62,000 nucleotides of DNA from Phoronis australis (Eukaryota > Phoronida > Phoronidae): contig NMRA01000283.1 of assembly GCA_002633005.1 (NCBI GenBank), positions 1 to 62,000 of the forward strand, read 5' to 3'. Every line of letters starts with the position of its first letter. Position 1 is the stretch's first letter. The notes beneath the pieces were generated by a model. The model saw nothing but the letters and a program-made list of their open reading frames with translations, did not search any database and was not told the DNA's origin. Below are positions 50,941 through 62,000 of the stretch, piece by piece. The position numbers and the translations under genes are program-made.

Positions 50941-53099
50941 TTTCACCCCACTTGTACGTGTCGTACGTGGCCCTAGACAACACTCACGTGGTGCGTTTCG
51001 AATCCCAAGTTAAACAAGTAGGTTATTTGATGCAAATAAGGCAACAAAATATATCGTGCACAGAGGATACATGGCACACAGGGGCAGGGTTAGAACAAGC
51101 ACTAGGCCTACTTGCCTACAGTCAATTTATAGAATTTCTAAACTTTCATATTCTTTGAAACCCCAAACTTCGGCATGGCATAGACGTAGAATTGATCAGG
51201 AGTTATACCTACTGATAAGTCTAACATTAATGTCACACATGACAGTCGTGTGGTCCTGCCATCTAAGTTACCACCGTTATAAATTACATTCGCGGCCTAC
51301 CCTCATCTTGAAATATTTCAATGTCCGTAGTTATTGTTTGCCCCTATGTAGTTAAATGCTATTCATGCTACCTCATTTGACCTGCAGTAAGGTGTTTTGA
51401 CAATTTATGTATTAATAAAAAAAAACTAATATAAAATGATTTCCGAAGTGTTTAGTAAATATAACGTCCCCGACGCGCTTACATTAATCAGGTAAACGGA
51501 TGGCGTGTTCTTGGGTGAAGATAAATAGTCGTCGTTATGATGGATTGCCTTTGAACGGAAATATCTGATCGTAGTCAGAAATCTCTGGTAAGGTTAGGGC
51601 TCAAACCACAGTTCGAGTGGCTGATCTTGATGTCATCAATGGTCTAGATAAATGAAAGTTCTTGTTTACACCCTGTCTCAAGACACCTGAAAAAGACATA
51701 ACTGACAGAAAGCACACTCGATGGAGTTTCGCAAAGCTGAAGAAATTTGAGCACCGGACCAATACAAGAGAGGAGACAAGAGTCCGAATGTTCTCACACT
51801 CCAAATCCCAACTAAATTAAATTTTGTCATTACGAATAAAATGTTTGGCAATTTCCACTAAGCAAAAGGGTACATGTACCTGGATTCGCGTTAAAAATTC
51901 AACACTGAACTGGGATGTGCTCTGAAAATGGCGGGGCATCTGTATCCGGGTAGACGAGAGTAGTGTCCAAATTTCTGGATTCCATTTACTCAAAACAACT
52001 TCAAAAAACTACTGAATACCGTTTGTGGCACGAACTTACCACTTACTCCACGAAATTGCCATCACTAACTGACGAACGCCATTTTCTTGATATTTGGGGG
52101 AGTTACAAAGGTCTGAACCGTGTTTTTTGGGGGAGCTCCAAAGAACCAAACTCTGGTCTTAGACCTTACATTTTCCAGCAAACCCATATTTCAATGACCT
52201 ACGATCACATGGAATTAAACATACTGTTCCGCATTGTTCATATCCACTCACGAGACACCTCCGGCGGGAAATTGTGGCTGATTGAGCTATAGTCTGGTGT
52301 AGATCTTTAAACAAGGCCACTTGGCCAAATTTTTATCGTACCAAATAAGGAGTATTCGTATTTCAAACTGTCACTTATTTCTCGCATTTTCTGTATTTGT
52401 TCTGTTACAAACGTTTATTCAGTAGCTGTTCCAGGATTTTAATAGCGTACTGTTCCCTTTTGGATAACCTTTATGAGATGCGAAAATACAGCACTGTTGT
52501 AGTGCGATCAAAGCAGTGTTTTGGGATGCGTTCCATAGACGAAAGAAACCTTACAAAAACGCACGTCCACGCAAGTTTTCGAGATATACTACCCATGCGT
52601 CACACGCAAAGCACGTGATCGCACTAGAGTGTTTTGGTACTGCGGAACGTAGCATTGCTCGAGTGACAGGTGGATTATAAATCAATTTGCGCCAGTAGAA
52701 GTTGTAAAAGCATGCTTTGTTGATTAGCTGATTTAAATACACCGGTAAGGGCACAACAAGATTAGCTGGTTCTGATAAGTGCCCCAAGTCACTGAGACGT
52801 GCGTTCACTGACTAAAATAAAAATAATAAAAAGCTCGCATTAATTACAATTAAAGTCTCATGTGTTTTTTGAAAACCTGTCCAAAGGCACGTAAGCAAGG
52901 GCAAGCCACGTTTCTTGAAACGCCGTGATTTGCAATTTTCCGTGTAAGCTATGCACTGTGCTGTATTGAAAGAGTCCTCAGAGCTTGGTGTGTCCAGTCA
53001 AATGCCGATGGACTATTTAAAAGTGACTGCAATATTCGCTGCTACTTTTACGACTTGCAGGTTGTTTTTGTGCTTCTGTCTGTTGCATACATGTATAAC

Positions 53100-53370
53100 T
53101 GGCTATTTTTCCCGCTTTGTTCCGATTCTCGTCTTTCTTTGTGCTTCCCGCTGGTCGTTTTTGCCGCCCCTCCCCCTCAATGTTGAGACCCCACTGTCAC
53201 TGTACCGCCCCGAGGACGGACCCCTCCCCCATGCTATGCTACTGCTTCTACCTGGCCTGATTTGGCAATTCGCAAATTATTTTAAAAACGGCAAAGGCAA
53301 ATGTGGAAACGAACATAAATTAATTTTAAGTGACGCTTGCCTTTGCGTCCGAACTTTTCACGTATCTTCA
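53100..53370. repeat. Old dispersed repeat related to 48100-48340, copy 2
   Basis: Colinear with copy 1 over 'gttccgattctcgtc...gctggtcgtttttgccgcc', then 'aattattttaaaaacgg'. It lacks the 23-bp duplication of copy 1. The open frame 52951-53391 crosses it and has no recognised domain. Confidence 0.5.
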
Positions 53371-54559
53371 CGGTGGTGCAGTGAGTTGTAGACGCATGCA
53401 GACAAATTGTTTTCGTTTTGATAGTTTAGCGAGTCGATACACTGATGTACTGGACAACGGCACTTTTCATCAAACAACTCAAGTGGAAAGTATGAACAAA
53501 ATGTTTGAGAGAACTAGGTTACTAGACATTCTGAAATCACCATGCCTGCATGTATGTAGACAGTACTGGAACATATACTTGAACCAAAAATGTACGCGTT
53601 TAAAGTGGGTTGAGAAAATACGTTGGGATATACATCCGTGCGCCAAATGAACAGTATCACGTGTTTTCCGTTTCAAACTGAATAAGTTTGTACATTTTAA
53701 AAAATGAATAGGTATACGCATATAATGCAACTGAAGTAATGAGCGTAGTGTTGAGAAACGGAATTTGTGGAACACGCAGTCAGTTTTGAATAACATTGCG
53801 GTACTATGCTTTTGAAACGTTTGTATATATTCGTTGAGAATAGATTAAAGTTTGCCAAGCATTTCATAATCAGTTCTTGTACTTTGCCATACATGATTAT
53901 GATTCATGAGCGCACTTTCGGAGGTCAGAGATTTAGAAATTTAAACTATTTTATCCCTACTTGTATTGCTGGAGAACAAAGTCCGCTATTAAATCTTTGA
54001 TTTGATTCACCCTTTACAGGTAGCTATACCGAACGGCGCTTGGCAAATCATGGCGTTTTAAACCTTGCTTGCCATTGCGTACGAGCTTTTATGCAGTTTA
54101 AAAAACAACAAAGAAACAACGTGGCAATAAATTGGCTGAAATTAAGATGACAGGCGCTTTTTGTTTTTTGTTAGCATTCTAAGTTTGGCCTAAAATATAA
54201 AATGATCATCTGTGTGCGTCGTAAAGATCGTTGGAATAGCAATAAAAATAATAGAAATGCTTGAAAACAATCTTCAAATTGTCGACAAAACAGTTTGATT
54301 TACTGTATTAGCTGTTGTTTTGAAATTTTCAATTAATGATAGTGTGTTCAGGAAATGAAATGCACGTTCCGAATAACCTTTTGGCACGTACTCAGATGAG
54401 AACACTGCGCCCTGGCTTGCAGCAGCACGAAGCTCAGTATTAGAACGTTGCACATCATTATGACTAGTAAAACAAGAAAAACACCACGTAAAAATGTAAA
54501 TCATGTAACAGGCACGTCCTCAGTCGAACTCTCCAGTGCCATGGATGTCGATAACTGCA

Positions 54560-54870
54560 TCCCGTTAATACTATGTTTCAAAATGTCGGGCATTCCTCAG
54601 ATGAAACAAGGGAAGAAAAATGCATTGCTCATCCAGCACCTATATTTGTCTTCTTTGTCAATTTCTTTGCAAGACGAAACGCACTGATACACATTTGCAT
54701 GCATTGCAGTAATGAATTATATAACAATTAAGAAATGAGATAGGAGTAGCAAATAAGAAAGTAGGACAAGTGCTTGATACCTATGTTGCATTGTGGGTAA
54801 ATAACTTAGAATGAAAGCTTTCTCGGCATTTCAGAAAATGCCTGTAAGCTATGTCCATCCAGTTCAGTGT
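54560..54870. repeat. Old dispersed repeat, copy 2
   Basis: Counterpart of 50620-50940; the best matching part is 'aggacaagtgcttgatacc' to 'gggtaaataacttagaatga'. Strongly diverged, no coding capacity seen. Confidence 0.45.
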
Positions 54871-55776
54871 CTTTAACATTTATTTGTGGTAACATAAAAC
54901 AATGCACTGGTTTGCAGTTGACCAATGTGTATCAGAATGACACTAGCAGAAGAATTATAACGGTTCGAAAGATACTGCCAGAATTCAACACAGCGAAACG
55001 AGGTCGCAAGACGTGAATCAACTATCGGTTTAGAAGAAACAATACATATTATACACTGTTGTGTGAAGTACCTTGTGTTTAAATGAATCAGTATGAAAAG
55101 TCTGTGCGTGCACTTAAACATGACTTGAACGAGCTTGAAGAATACCGACAAATTTCCCTCTAAAAGAAACTAGTATTGTGTTAACACGGTTCTTAGATAT
55201 TGCTCATTAACGGAGTCTAACAAAACATGTCGAGGACATCCCAGTCACAATTCCACGAAGTGTTTCGCATGTGGGCTCGTTACACAACCATAAATGGATG
55301 CAAATTAAGTAGCACATGTATCGAAATACCTGACCTATGTCGTTTACGTTAGATAAACGCCTACTATGGCTGCAGGTAGTACATCGGAGGGGGCGCCACG
55401 ACGTTTAGCTGCGATGACATTGGTGACGCGATGTATGCTTTTGTTTGTTGGCTCATGGGCTAGGCAAATTACGTGTCCACTTGTCAGATGTTAGCCTACG
55501 TCTGGAGGACGAGTAGTATAACCCGAAATCAATTTAATCGTTAGGTGGCCTACATAAGTACATAGCTACAATCTCACTTTACGAACAATTTCCCATAAAT
55601 AATTCAACACTTCTATGTCTCGTTTTGACTTTTGTGAGGTCGACTGTTGGAATATGCACGTAACTCAAACTATTTTAAAGAATTGTTTTTCGTCGTTAAT
55701 AAAAACGTAGTGTTACAAAAACACCTAGAAGAGTGGAATAAATAAAATATCTTACCACCGCGCAGAGGATTGAGGT

Positions 55777-56010
55777 TTGGTGACTTTACGCAGAGCTTGT
55801 TCTATCACGTATAGCAGCAAGTTTAGTGCCTTCCTTGAGACAAAAGAGAAAAATTCAGCTACCACTTCTCCTCAAAGTGTAACGAAGTCGATCCACCAGA
55901 ATGACAATGTGGAAGATGTTTTCCGACGCCCGTCGCGTATTTCGCCTAAAGCGTTAGACGTGCTTGGCGATCTTGGGCAGGTTTCGCATTATTTTGTTTT
56001 AAAGATTTAA
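55777..56010 (+). CDS. Unrecognised open frame in the intron
   Basis: A 77-codon stop-free stretch with a soluble, protein-like composition (FLETKEKNSATTSPQSV, then RRPSRISPKALDVLGDLG). It has no ATG (it would begin with TTG), so if real it is an exon fragment. I recognise no family, and the splice sites are not convincing. It could be a remnant of a mobile element or of a processed gene. Confidence 0.15.
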   Translation: MVTLRRACSITYSSKFSAFLETKEKNSATTSPQSVTKSIHQNDNVEDVFRRPSRISPKALDVLGDLGQVSHYFVLKI

Positions 56011-56600
56011 GGGCTTAAGCTTTAGTAAATGTTTTTTTCTGGTTAAAGCACTCCTTACCATCGTTTTAACAACCTTACCGAAAATAGATTGGGATTCGGA
56101 ATTCCTTGTTATATAAATTCTTTTGCCCTGCGTGTGGGCAACCATCATGAGGTCATAAAAAGCACAGATAAGTCCCCACTGTTCAGTTACAATTTAGCAC
56201 CATTATGACATGGGACAAAAATACACCCTTCATATTATCTCGCAAAAGTTCTGCTTACTGTATGGTCTTCTCTCGGCAAAATGATATAAACATGTCGTAG
56301 TGAGAACACAAGATCATGGCTTGAAAAATTAAAGCAAAGTGTTGAGAATACAGTAAAAACAACGAAGAGTAAAGTCAAGCAGTCATGGTTATGTTCATGA
56401 GTCCCTCGGATGATGCAGCTGAAGAATAGCAGCCTCCTTTGAATGGCGCGTCGCAAGGCCTATACTACTGATGACGTACTTGGTACTTCTTGCACCCTCT
56501 AGTGGTGATCTATAAAAGTTGTTGAGGCTATGTAGGACCTTATTGACAAGTTTGTGCTTTTAGCTAAATGTCTAAAAACTATAGAGTATAGAAATACAAT

Positions 56601-57348
56601 TTATCCCATACGCGTTGAATCAGTCGACCGAGTGCAACACGGACATGTAATAATGTTTTCCGTACTCACCTCCCGCACTACTTCAATAGTGACCTCTGAC
56701 ATGGAAAGTTCAAAAGGTAGGTCAATGTCGACTCGACGTCTTTAGCCGATTCGACCATCAAACATTCCGAAAATAGTTTAGTGTAATACACTTGCAGCAG
56801 TGTAAATAACACTCAACGTGCAATCGGGTCCCAGTCGTAACATCTGGAACAGGCTGTTAATTATATGACAGTTCTGTCTCAGTTTTCAATTGCTAAATAG
56901 TACATCGTCTGCAACTCAGGCGCCGACTCCTTGATAACTATAATATCAAATATTGGTGTTATTTAACTATTTTCAGATGTTACATGTCCAATGCACAGTT
57001 ACCCATGTTTTCATCTTTGTTATCTTTTTTCAAGTATTAAATCGTTACATTTAAAACTCTTTCTTTTACTAAAGAAAACTTGCAACTTAACGCGCAAGTA
57101 CTTGCATATAGGATGTGATCCGCCACGTGAGCAGTCTGAGTGAAGTATTTACAAAATCTGCCGAAAAAAATGAAAGAAACTTAGGAATTTGAAGTGCATG
57201 GGATAAATACTAAACGTACCTCGATTAGCGTAGATGAAGTAATATTCCACTCGACATTATTCCGCGCCTCGACCTCGACCTTCGGTCTCGATCGATACGC
57301 GGAATTGTGTCTCGTGGGATATTACTTCATGCACGCCACTCTCGGTAC
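56601..57348. mobile_element. Dispersed repeat, copy 2, ending in a large hairpin
   Basis: Matches copy 1 (47261-47930) and then extends into a hairpin. The left arm 57216-57266 pairs with the reverse complement of 57297-57348 (arms about 50 bp, roughly 80 percent alike, both with 'gtacc', 'gaagtaatat' and 'attccgcg'). The loop of about 30 bp is itself nearly self-complementary (tcgaccttcggtctcga). A TATAAAAG word lies at 56511 just before the repeat. This looks like a complete or nearly complete non-autonomous element; copy 1 has a shortened hairpin. Confidence 0.7.
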
Positions 57349-57422
57349 TTTTTTGTATGTATTTTCTACAAATAGAAAGACAGATTGATGTTTGGACTTC
57401 TCACCAATATCCCATTAACCGA

Positions 57423-57432
57423 GTCACGTGAC
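57423..57432. promoter_or_regulatory. GTCACGTGAC palindrome
   Basis: Second exact copy of the 10-bp E-box palindrome, about 490 bp before receptor exon 2. Confidence 0.3.
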
Positions 57433-57748
57433 TACGCTTTTAGTAAACTTAAAGGTACATTGATACATGTAGCTTATTTCATAATGTTATGGTTATGGTT
57501 TTCTTGAATATCATTTCGTTTTCGATTTCAAGTGTCTCATTTCTTCTGCTTGAAGGACACCAAAATAGGACTTTTCATGAATCAACTCTACAGTTGCATG
57601 AAACGTTCGATATTTTTGAAAACTGTAACAGCGTTTTTGAGATTCCATATTTAACATTAGCATCAAACGACATGTGAGCATGCTACTGGTACCGTTGTTT
57701 TTCTATTAATCTACCTTTCCTTATTTGCTACTTTACAAAAAAGTCATG

Positions 57749-57758
57749 GTCACGTGAC
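57749..57758. promoter_or_regulatory. GTCACGTGAC palindrome
   Basis: Third exact copy, about 165 bp before receptor exon 2. Two sites within 330 bp next to an exon are unusual enough to note, but no promoter features accompany them. Confidence 0.3.
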
Positions 57759-57922
57759 TTTTTACAGCAGATTAGTAAAAAGTGAACATTCAAATTCTAC
57801 AGGGTTTCTATTTTCGGAAAAGTTTTAGCACGATTTGACCCTGTGTTATACAAATATTGAAACTGATCAACACCACCATGTTATGCCTTTGTCAGTAATG
57901 AAAACTTTACTAACTTTGTCAG

Positions 57923-58062
57923 GACTCGCGGCATCCGACGACGAAAACAGACTAGTTTCTAAGTTGATGGAAAAGTATAACCCAAATGTTCGACCTGTGA
58001 TGAACGCATCGCACGCTCTTCGGGTGTCTTTGGACGTGGCTCTCAACCAAATTGTTAATATG
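57923..58062 (+). CDS. Nicotinic acetylcholine receptor subunit, exon 2 (start of ligand-binding domain)
   Basis: The acceptor is 'aactttgtcag' and the donor 'ATG|GTGAGC'; the exon is 140 bp, entering in phase 1 and leaving in phase 0. It encodes LAASDDENRLVSKLMEKYNP followed by NVRPVMNASHALRVSLDVAL and NQIVNM. This is the N-terminal helix and first beta strand of Cys-loop receptor subunits (pattern E..L...L...YN..VRPV.N.S..L.V...L.L.QI). NAS is a potential N-glycosylation site at a place where family members often carry one. The product is a secreted-then-membrane ligand-gated cation channel subunit, assembled as a pentamer and gated by acetylcholine. The alpha or non-alpha class cannot be told from this part. 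The exon size is that of vertebrate CHRN exon 2. Confidence 0.93.
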
Positions 58063-58447
58063 GTGAGCTAGTTTAAATACATTTTACACCATCTAATCAT
58101 GTAAGAGGGTTAGTGTTCGATGTCGGAGGTGAGCGGCAAAATGTTTTAAAATGTCAAATGGTAACGCATTTCTGCATGACACGTTGTTGTGACATACTGT
58201 AGCATATTGTCCACAAGGCACAATATATGTCAGCGTTCACGGCATATATAATGTCACTTTCGGCACTTGTCGCTTTCATGGGGAGAGGGGCGGCAACTGA
58301 ATATATGTCGAGAGCGACAATTTATCAATATATGTCTCAACACACGCATTAAATTAAATTAGTTTGTATTTCCAACAGATCACGTCGGTGATATGCTTAA
58401 ACGCACGCCACTATCAGTTTAAGTGTCATTTATACAACTTATTTCAG
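58063..58447 (+). other. Intron 2 of the receptor gene
   Basis: 385 bp, GT...AG, phase 0, ending in the pyrimidine-containing acceptor 'acttatttcag'. It contains three loose repeats of 'atatatgtc' words (58225-58335) and no exon. Confidence 0.9.
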
Positions 58448-58492
58448 GATCAAAAATACCAAATTCTGGTTTCCATGGTTTGGCTACGAATG
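58448..58492 (+). CDS. Nicotinic acetylcholine receptor subunit, exon 3 (loop D)
   Basis: Exactly 45 bp, phase 0 to phase 0, acceptor 'tttcag' and donor GTAAGT. It encodes DQKYQILVSMVWLRM. The 45-bp third exon with D(E/Q)K.Q.L....W(L/T)(R/Q) is a hallmark of nicotinic receptor genes. The Trp (residue 75 of the joined product if exon 1 is right) is the loop D aromatic of the complementary face of the ligand site, and WLRM resembles alpha7/alpha9-type subunits. Exon 4, expected to begin with the next Trp and to contain the IW.PD motif (about 110 bp), was not found up to 62000. Confidence 0.93.
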
Positions 58493-61400
58493 GTAAGTAC
58501 AGTGCCGGGGTTGCATTCCGTAGACGCTAGAAGCTCGCGAGTGTAGCAAGTATGGTCACGTGTTCCGCTTGCAGTGCATAGCGATATCTCCGAAGCGCGA
58601 TGTTACGTTTTCGCGACCTTCTCGCAACTACAGAACAACACCCATATTCCCTGTGCCCGTGGGTGTTATATACTAAAATGATCTTCGTGCACATGTAGGA
58701 AACGAAAGAAGAATGGCCTATCGTGGGATTAGAACAAAGCTACAAAAAGTAACATGCCAGCTAGTTGTATGAAGACTGACGTCAAAATACAGCTAGGAAC
58801 CGCTGTCTGTTAATTTCACAGTAAGCCTCGTAATTCCACACAGCTCGGGTAGTTCTGCTCGTCATGGCCTAGTAGTCGGAAACGTATTATGAGCAAGTAG
58901 AGCTAACGCTCGACGGGGTGCATGCAAAGTCTGAAAGTCAACCGACTTTTACCTTGCCCGTTACAGCCGTTAAAATAAAAGTCAACCTAATAAAAGCCAT
59001 GCTCGTGAATACGTTTCCGGCTTTTGTCACTACGGAAAGTCCTATTGTCAAGTTGAAAACAGTAAACTTTACAGCAAAGTTAACAAGTGTCTTGTCTTGC
59101 AGTAGAGGATTGCATAGCTAATCAGACGTTAGAGAGATTTCGCACACGTTATGTTACAGAATAACGAGAACCGAATGCGATGTACATGTAAACGATACCA
59201 CGAACACAGGTTTAGCTCATTGTATCTGCTTCATTTTAGTTAAAACTTTATAAAACCATTTTTGACGCAAGTTAGTTCAGTCGATCCTTTAGCCCGAGAT
59301 ATTGCTTATTCAACACAATTCCAAACATGCTCTAATTTAACTGAAATGAATATGAACAGTTTAGTTTAATTTACGTTTTGGTGGTGCACCACCACCTACA
59401 ATGGCCGCCGCAGTGAGTGACAGCTGACTCGTGTATTACGGACTTGTTTTGAGCATTACTTGGTTGAAGTTTCGACTGAACTTACTTGCGTTAAAATCCG
59501 TTTTTTGAAGCTGTTAACTAAAACAAAGCAGAAAGAGCATATTTAGATGTAGCTGTTGCAACTCTACGTAATGAATTTGTCAGTTGGATGTTCGCTTTTA
59601 AGCAAAAACTCTTAAGGCAAAACATCAAACAAGTTACCGGGTCTAATCTCCGGACTCAAAATAGAACTCGAATTATTTTTAGTATTTTTCGTTCTACTGT
59701 GATACTAACTTAAGATTAGTATATTTTATTCTGGTCTCCAGTATACTTCAGTTTAGGCATATGAGTATCTAAGCTCGTACTGGATGGTGACTATATTCGA
59801 GCTAAAAACTCGAGTTCAAACTAGAGATTTGTAGTGAAATCTCAAAATTTTGAATTCATATTCGAACTTATAGCGGGTCATGATAAGACAATCACCTGCG
59901 TAAATCATTTTACAATTGAGCAGACAATGATAGACATTATTTATTCAGTTCGTAGTACAGTAGAACAGAAATTATCAAGTTAATTCCGAGACTCTGGACC
60001 CCGATTAATAGAAACCACGATACGTTGGTCGTAGAAAAATACTTCTTACTTTGAGCATGAAGTTTGGGGAGGAAAATCATTTTGATAAGGCGAAACGGCA
60101 AATGTAATGTAGTAATGTGCACGATAATGGTTTTATCACATTCGTTCTTTCAGTACACGGAAGTCCATAGGTTTTATATCATTTTTGAATTTGTTCAGTG
60201 AGGAAAGAAGGGCAGTGATAGTGATAGTTAGGAAAACTGCCTGTACTAAATACAGTAGTGTTATAATGAACATTTATAGAGTGTTTTTCCGGTCTATATC
60301 TGACCTGCTGTATAGTTGTTCTCTGGAGGGTTGACAAAAATACGAGTTCGAAAGAACACGCATGCAAGTTGCCAGCAGGCAACACTATCGCGTAGTCAAT
60401 AAATTCAGTCTACATGCTGTATAAATAAGGCGAGAATGATATTTCACTTTTATTTACCTGATATTATTACAGTTACAAAACTTAAAAAATTTTAGCTCAA
60501 CCGATATGTATCCACTGGAGTACATGTTCAATATGAATAAGGTTTCGAGTGACGTTTTTCTCTTCTCCACTTCCGCCCGGAGATTATCGCTTAACCCACC
60601 CACCGAAAGATCCTAGTGGCAGCGCTCTGCAGCTCTGTGGTTCTCTACGTTTGTTACATGTTTTGTGATATTGAGGCGCGGAATCTGTGTAGCCAGCACT
60701 AAGATTGGGTTTTCGATGACGTACCCCTCAGAGTTTTTTCCTGAAACTTCACAACACAAACTGATTAACTGGTTAATGGTGTTCCATGTATAAATTGATC
60801 AAACGCCATCGATCATTTGTAGTCGGTTGATGCACTTGTACAATGTAAACTAATTTACCGTGTATACTGGTTTTAAGTTCAAGCTCATTGAATGAAATGT
60901 GTACTGTAAAAACTAAAGGTAGCAAACGCCATCTCATTCGTACGATGGTAGAGCTGCATGTGATTAGAGTTTGCTTTCTTGCTCAAGAGTACTCACTCAT
61001 TGACGACCACTACAAGTACCTTTCGAAAGCAATTAAGGTTGATGAATGGATAGTTGACACTTCGATAATGAAAACAGCTTTTTTACCAGGTTGTCTTAAA
61101 CCTTGTTATGTGATGGCTTACTTAAAGCCTATCTTGAACGGTAACACATGTAAAGTTGGTTCCTAGAGTATGAGCCCTCTAGTTCCATAAATTGTCAAGT
61201 ATAACAACGAGTTAGGCATATTAGTTTGCTTTTGTCTACGTCACCGCGAGAATCACCTTTTAATTCAAACAGCTGCTAATATACCCGCACGCAATAGTGT
61301 TCTATTCAAACCCCTATTCATACAACTGTTATCGGCCTTTAGTTCTTTGTGCTGAGATCTCGCGGTTACGCAATATGGCACGCAAAGGCAGCTTCATCTA

Positions 61401-62000
61401 TAATTTGACGGGCCTACATTAGCGTGATTAAACTCGCGTTTTCTTTTTTTGCTAGGGCTTTGCCATAACTACCCAGTTAACCCAATAAACCTAAAATAAC
61501 AAAATTCCGTTGAGGTTAGGTTTTAAGCCTTTATTCTGCTATTGGTTGGTTTTGTTGTTGTCTTGATAGTCTCCTCAAGCAATTTTCCACTAAGTAGCTC
61601 CCCAAAGTACGCCTACGTGACTATAATTGAAAAAGTTTCGGAATATGAACCCATAGACTTAGGTTTAGAGCCACAGCTATAGTTCTTTGTAGGGTATCAA
61701 AAACAAGTACTTATTTACGTTCACAGGTCATTATCAGTTCAGTAAATAAGGTTCCCATTTTTGGTGGTCATGTCGTTTTTAGGAATATAATTACACCAAA
61801 GTATGAATCAAGCACAAATCACGTTTTTGTGAGACATTATTTATTTATAGGACCCTCGTTTCCAAAACTTCGCCTGGGTTAACTTTTTTGCGTACCAGAA
61901 CATGCCCAAAGTACATGTACGCCGTAGGGGTTGGCTATGACAAAAATCACGGTACGCGCATTCGTTTTTAGATATACGGTTAGATAAAGTAAACACGAGT
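58493..62000 (+). other. Start of intron 3, no further exon recognised
   Basis: I looked for a Trp-first exon with P..IW.PD..L(Y/F)N on the plus strand and did not see one, so the intron probably runs past the window edge. The sequence is AT-rich; open frames such as 60888-61166 show no known domain. A short hairpin (atactaa/ttagtat, near 59703) and an ATG in a GCC-rich context (59400) are present without gene support. Confidence 0.55.

Larger units (their letters stand above)
40070..57922 (+). other. Intron 1 of the receptor gene (inferred), repeat-rich
   Basis: About 17.85 kb between the GTAGGT donor and the acceptor 'aactttgtcag'. It is AT-rich and filled with decayed repeats: an inverted-repeat element (40735-41290), a 54-bp tandem repeat, a LINE fragment on the opposite strand, two hairpin-ended repeats and older dispersed repeats. 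No other gene is recognised. Small unidentified frames at 41403-41714 (minus), 42763-42957 (minus) and 55777-56010 (plus) have plausible codons but no family. Confidence 0.6.

Noticed and set aside
50981-51006. tRNA B-box-like word (gtttcgaatccc)
   Set aside because: No acceptor, D-arm or anticodon stem can be folded around it; no tRNA is supported anywhere in the window.
59397-59415. ATGGCCGCCGCA followed by gtgagt, a possible tiny first exon
   Set aside because: Only four codons, no continuation can be shown, and it lies inside the receptor intron; one such match is expected by chance.
58493-62000. Receptor exon 4
   Set aside because: No acceptor followed by a Trp-first frame containing IW.PD was found; the open frame at 60888 is unrelated.

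Overview
This is a stretch of animal nuclear genome, most likely from a highly polymorphic marine invertebrate. A cephalochordate such as amphioxus is possible, but the window does not prove it. The evidence is one recognisable split gene (nicotinic acetylcholine receptor subunit, GT/AG introns, metazoan exon sizes), a decayed LINE reverse transcriptase, fold-back elements, a CA microsatellite, many tacatgta-type words and duplicated segments that differ by a few percent. There are no bacterial-style operons. Nearly all open frames above 60 codons are repeat artefacts or chance.

Layout. 1-1026: AT-rich flank. 1027-10802 and 16533-27050: two very large arrays of one degenerate 10-bp minisatellite (consensus TATACGCGTC), interrupted at 1514-1770. 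The repeat is hierarchical: 10-bp units, blocks of roughly 80-110 bp marked by 'tagcctc', a higher-order period near 3.4-3.6 kb, and a segmental duplication that takes in the flanking DNA. 10803-16532 and 27051-33508 are two copies of the same non-minisatellite flank. The first copy carries a single N where about 1.1 kb less sequence follows in one place; the second carries a 552-base N run. 33509-34761 is unassigned. 34762-37262 and 37272-39994 are a second tandem pair of about 2.5-2.7 kb, again joined at a single N. The second copy ends in a TATA box placed directly before a signal-peptide exon.

The gene. The plus-strand receptor gene starts at 40021 (exon 1, 49 bp, phase-1 donor). It continues at 57923-58062 (exon 2, 140 bp) and 58448-58492 (exon 3, 45 bp). 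Intron 1 is about 17.9 kb and holds an inverted-repeat element, a 54-bp tandem repeat, the broken LINE (minus strand), two copies of a 0.65-kb hairpin-ended repeat and other dispersed repeats. I could not find exon 4; the rest of the gene presumably lies beyond 62000.

Main point of interest: the minisatellite. Its 10-bp period equals one helical turn, alternating TATA and CGCG. Because 10 is not divisible by 3, all three plus-strand frames read the same decapeptide (YTRLYASIRV) without stops, while the minus strand meets TAG. Variants look like CpG decay. The second recurrent theme is that both segmental duplications may be retained haplotypes or assembly errors, which must be settled before any biology is built on copy number.
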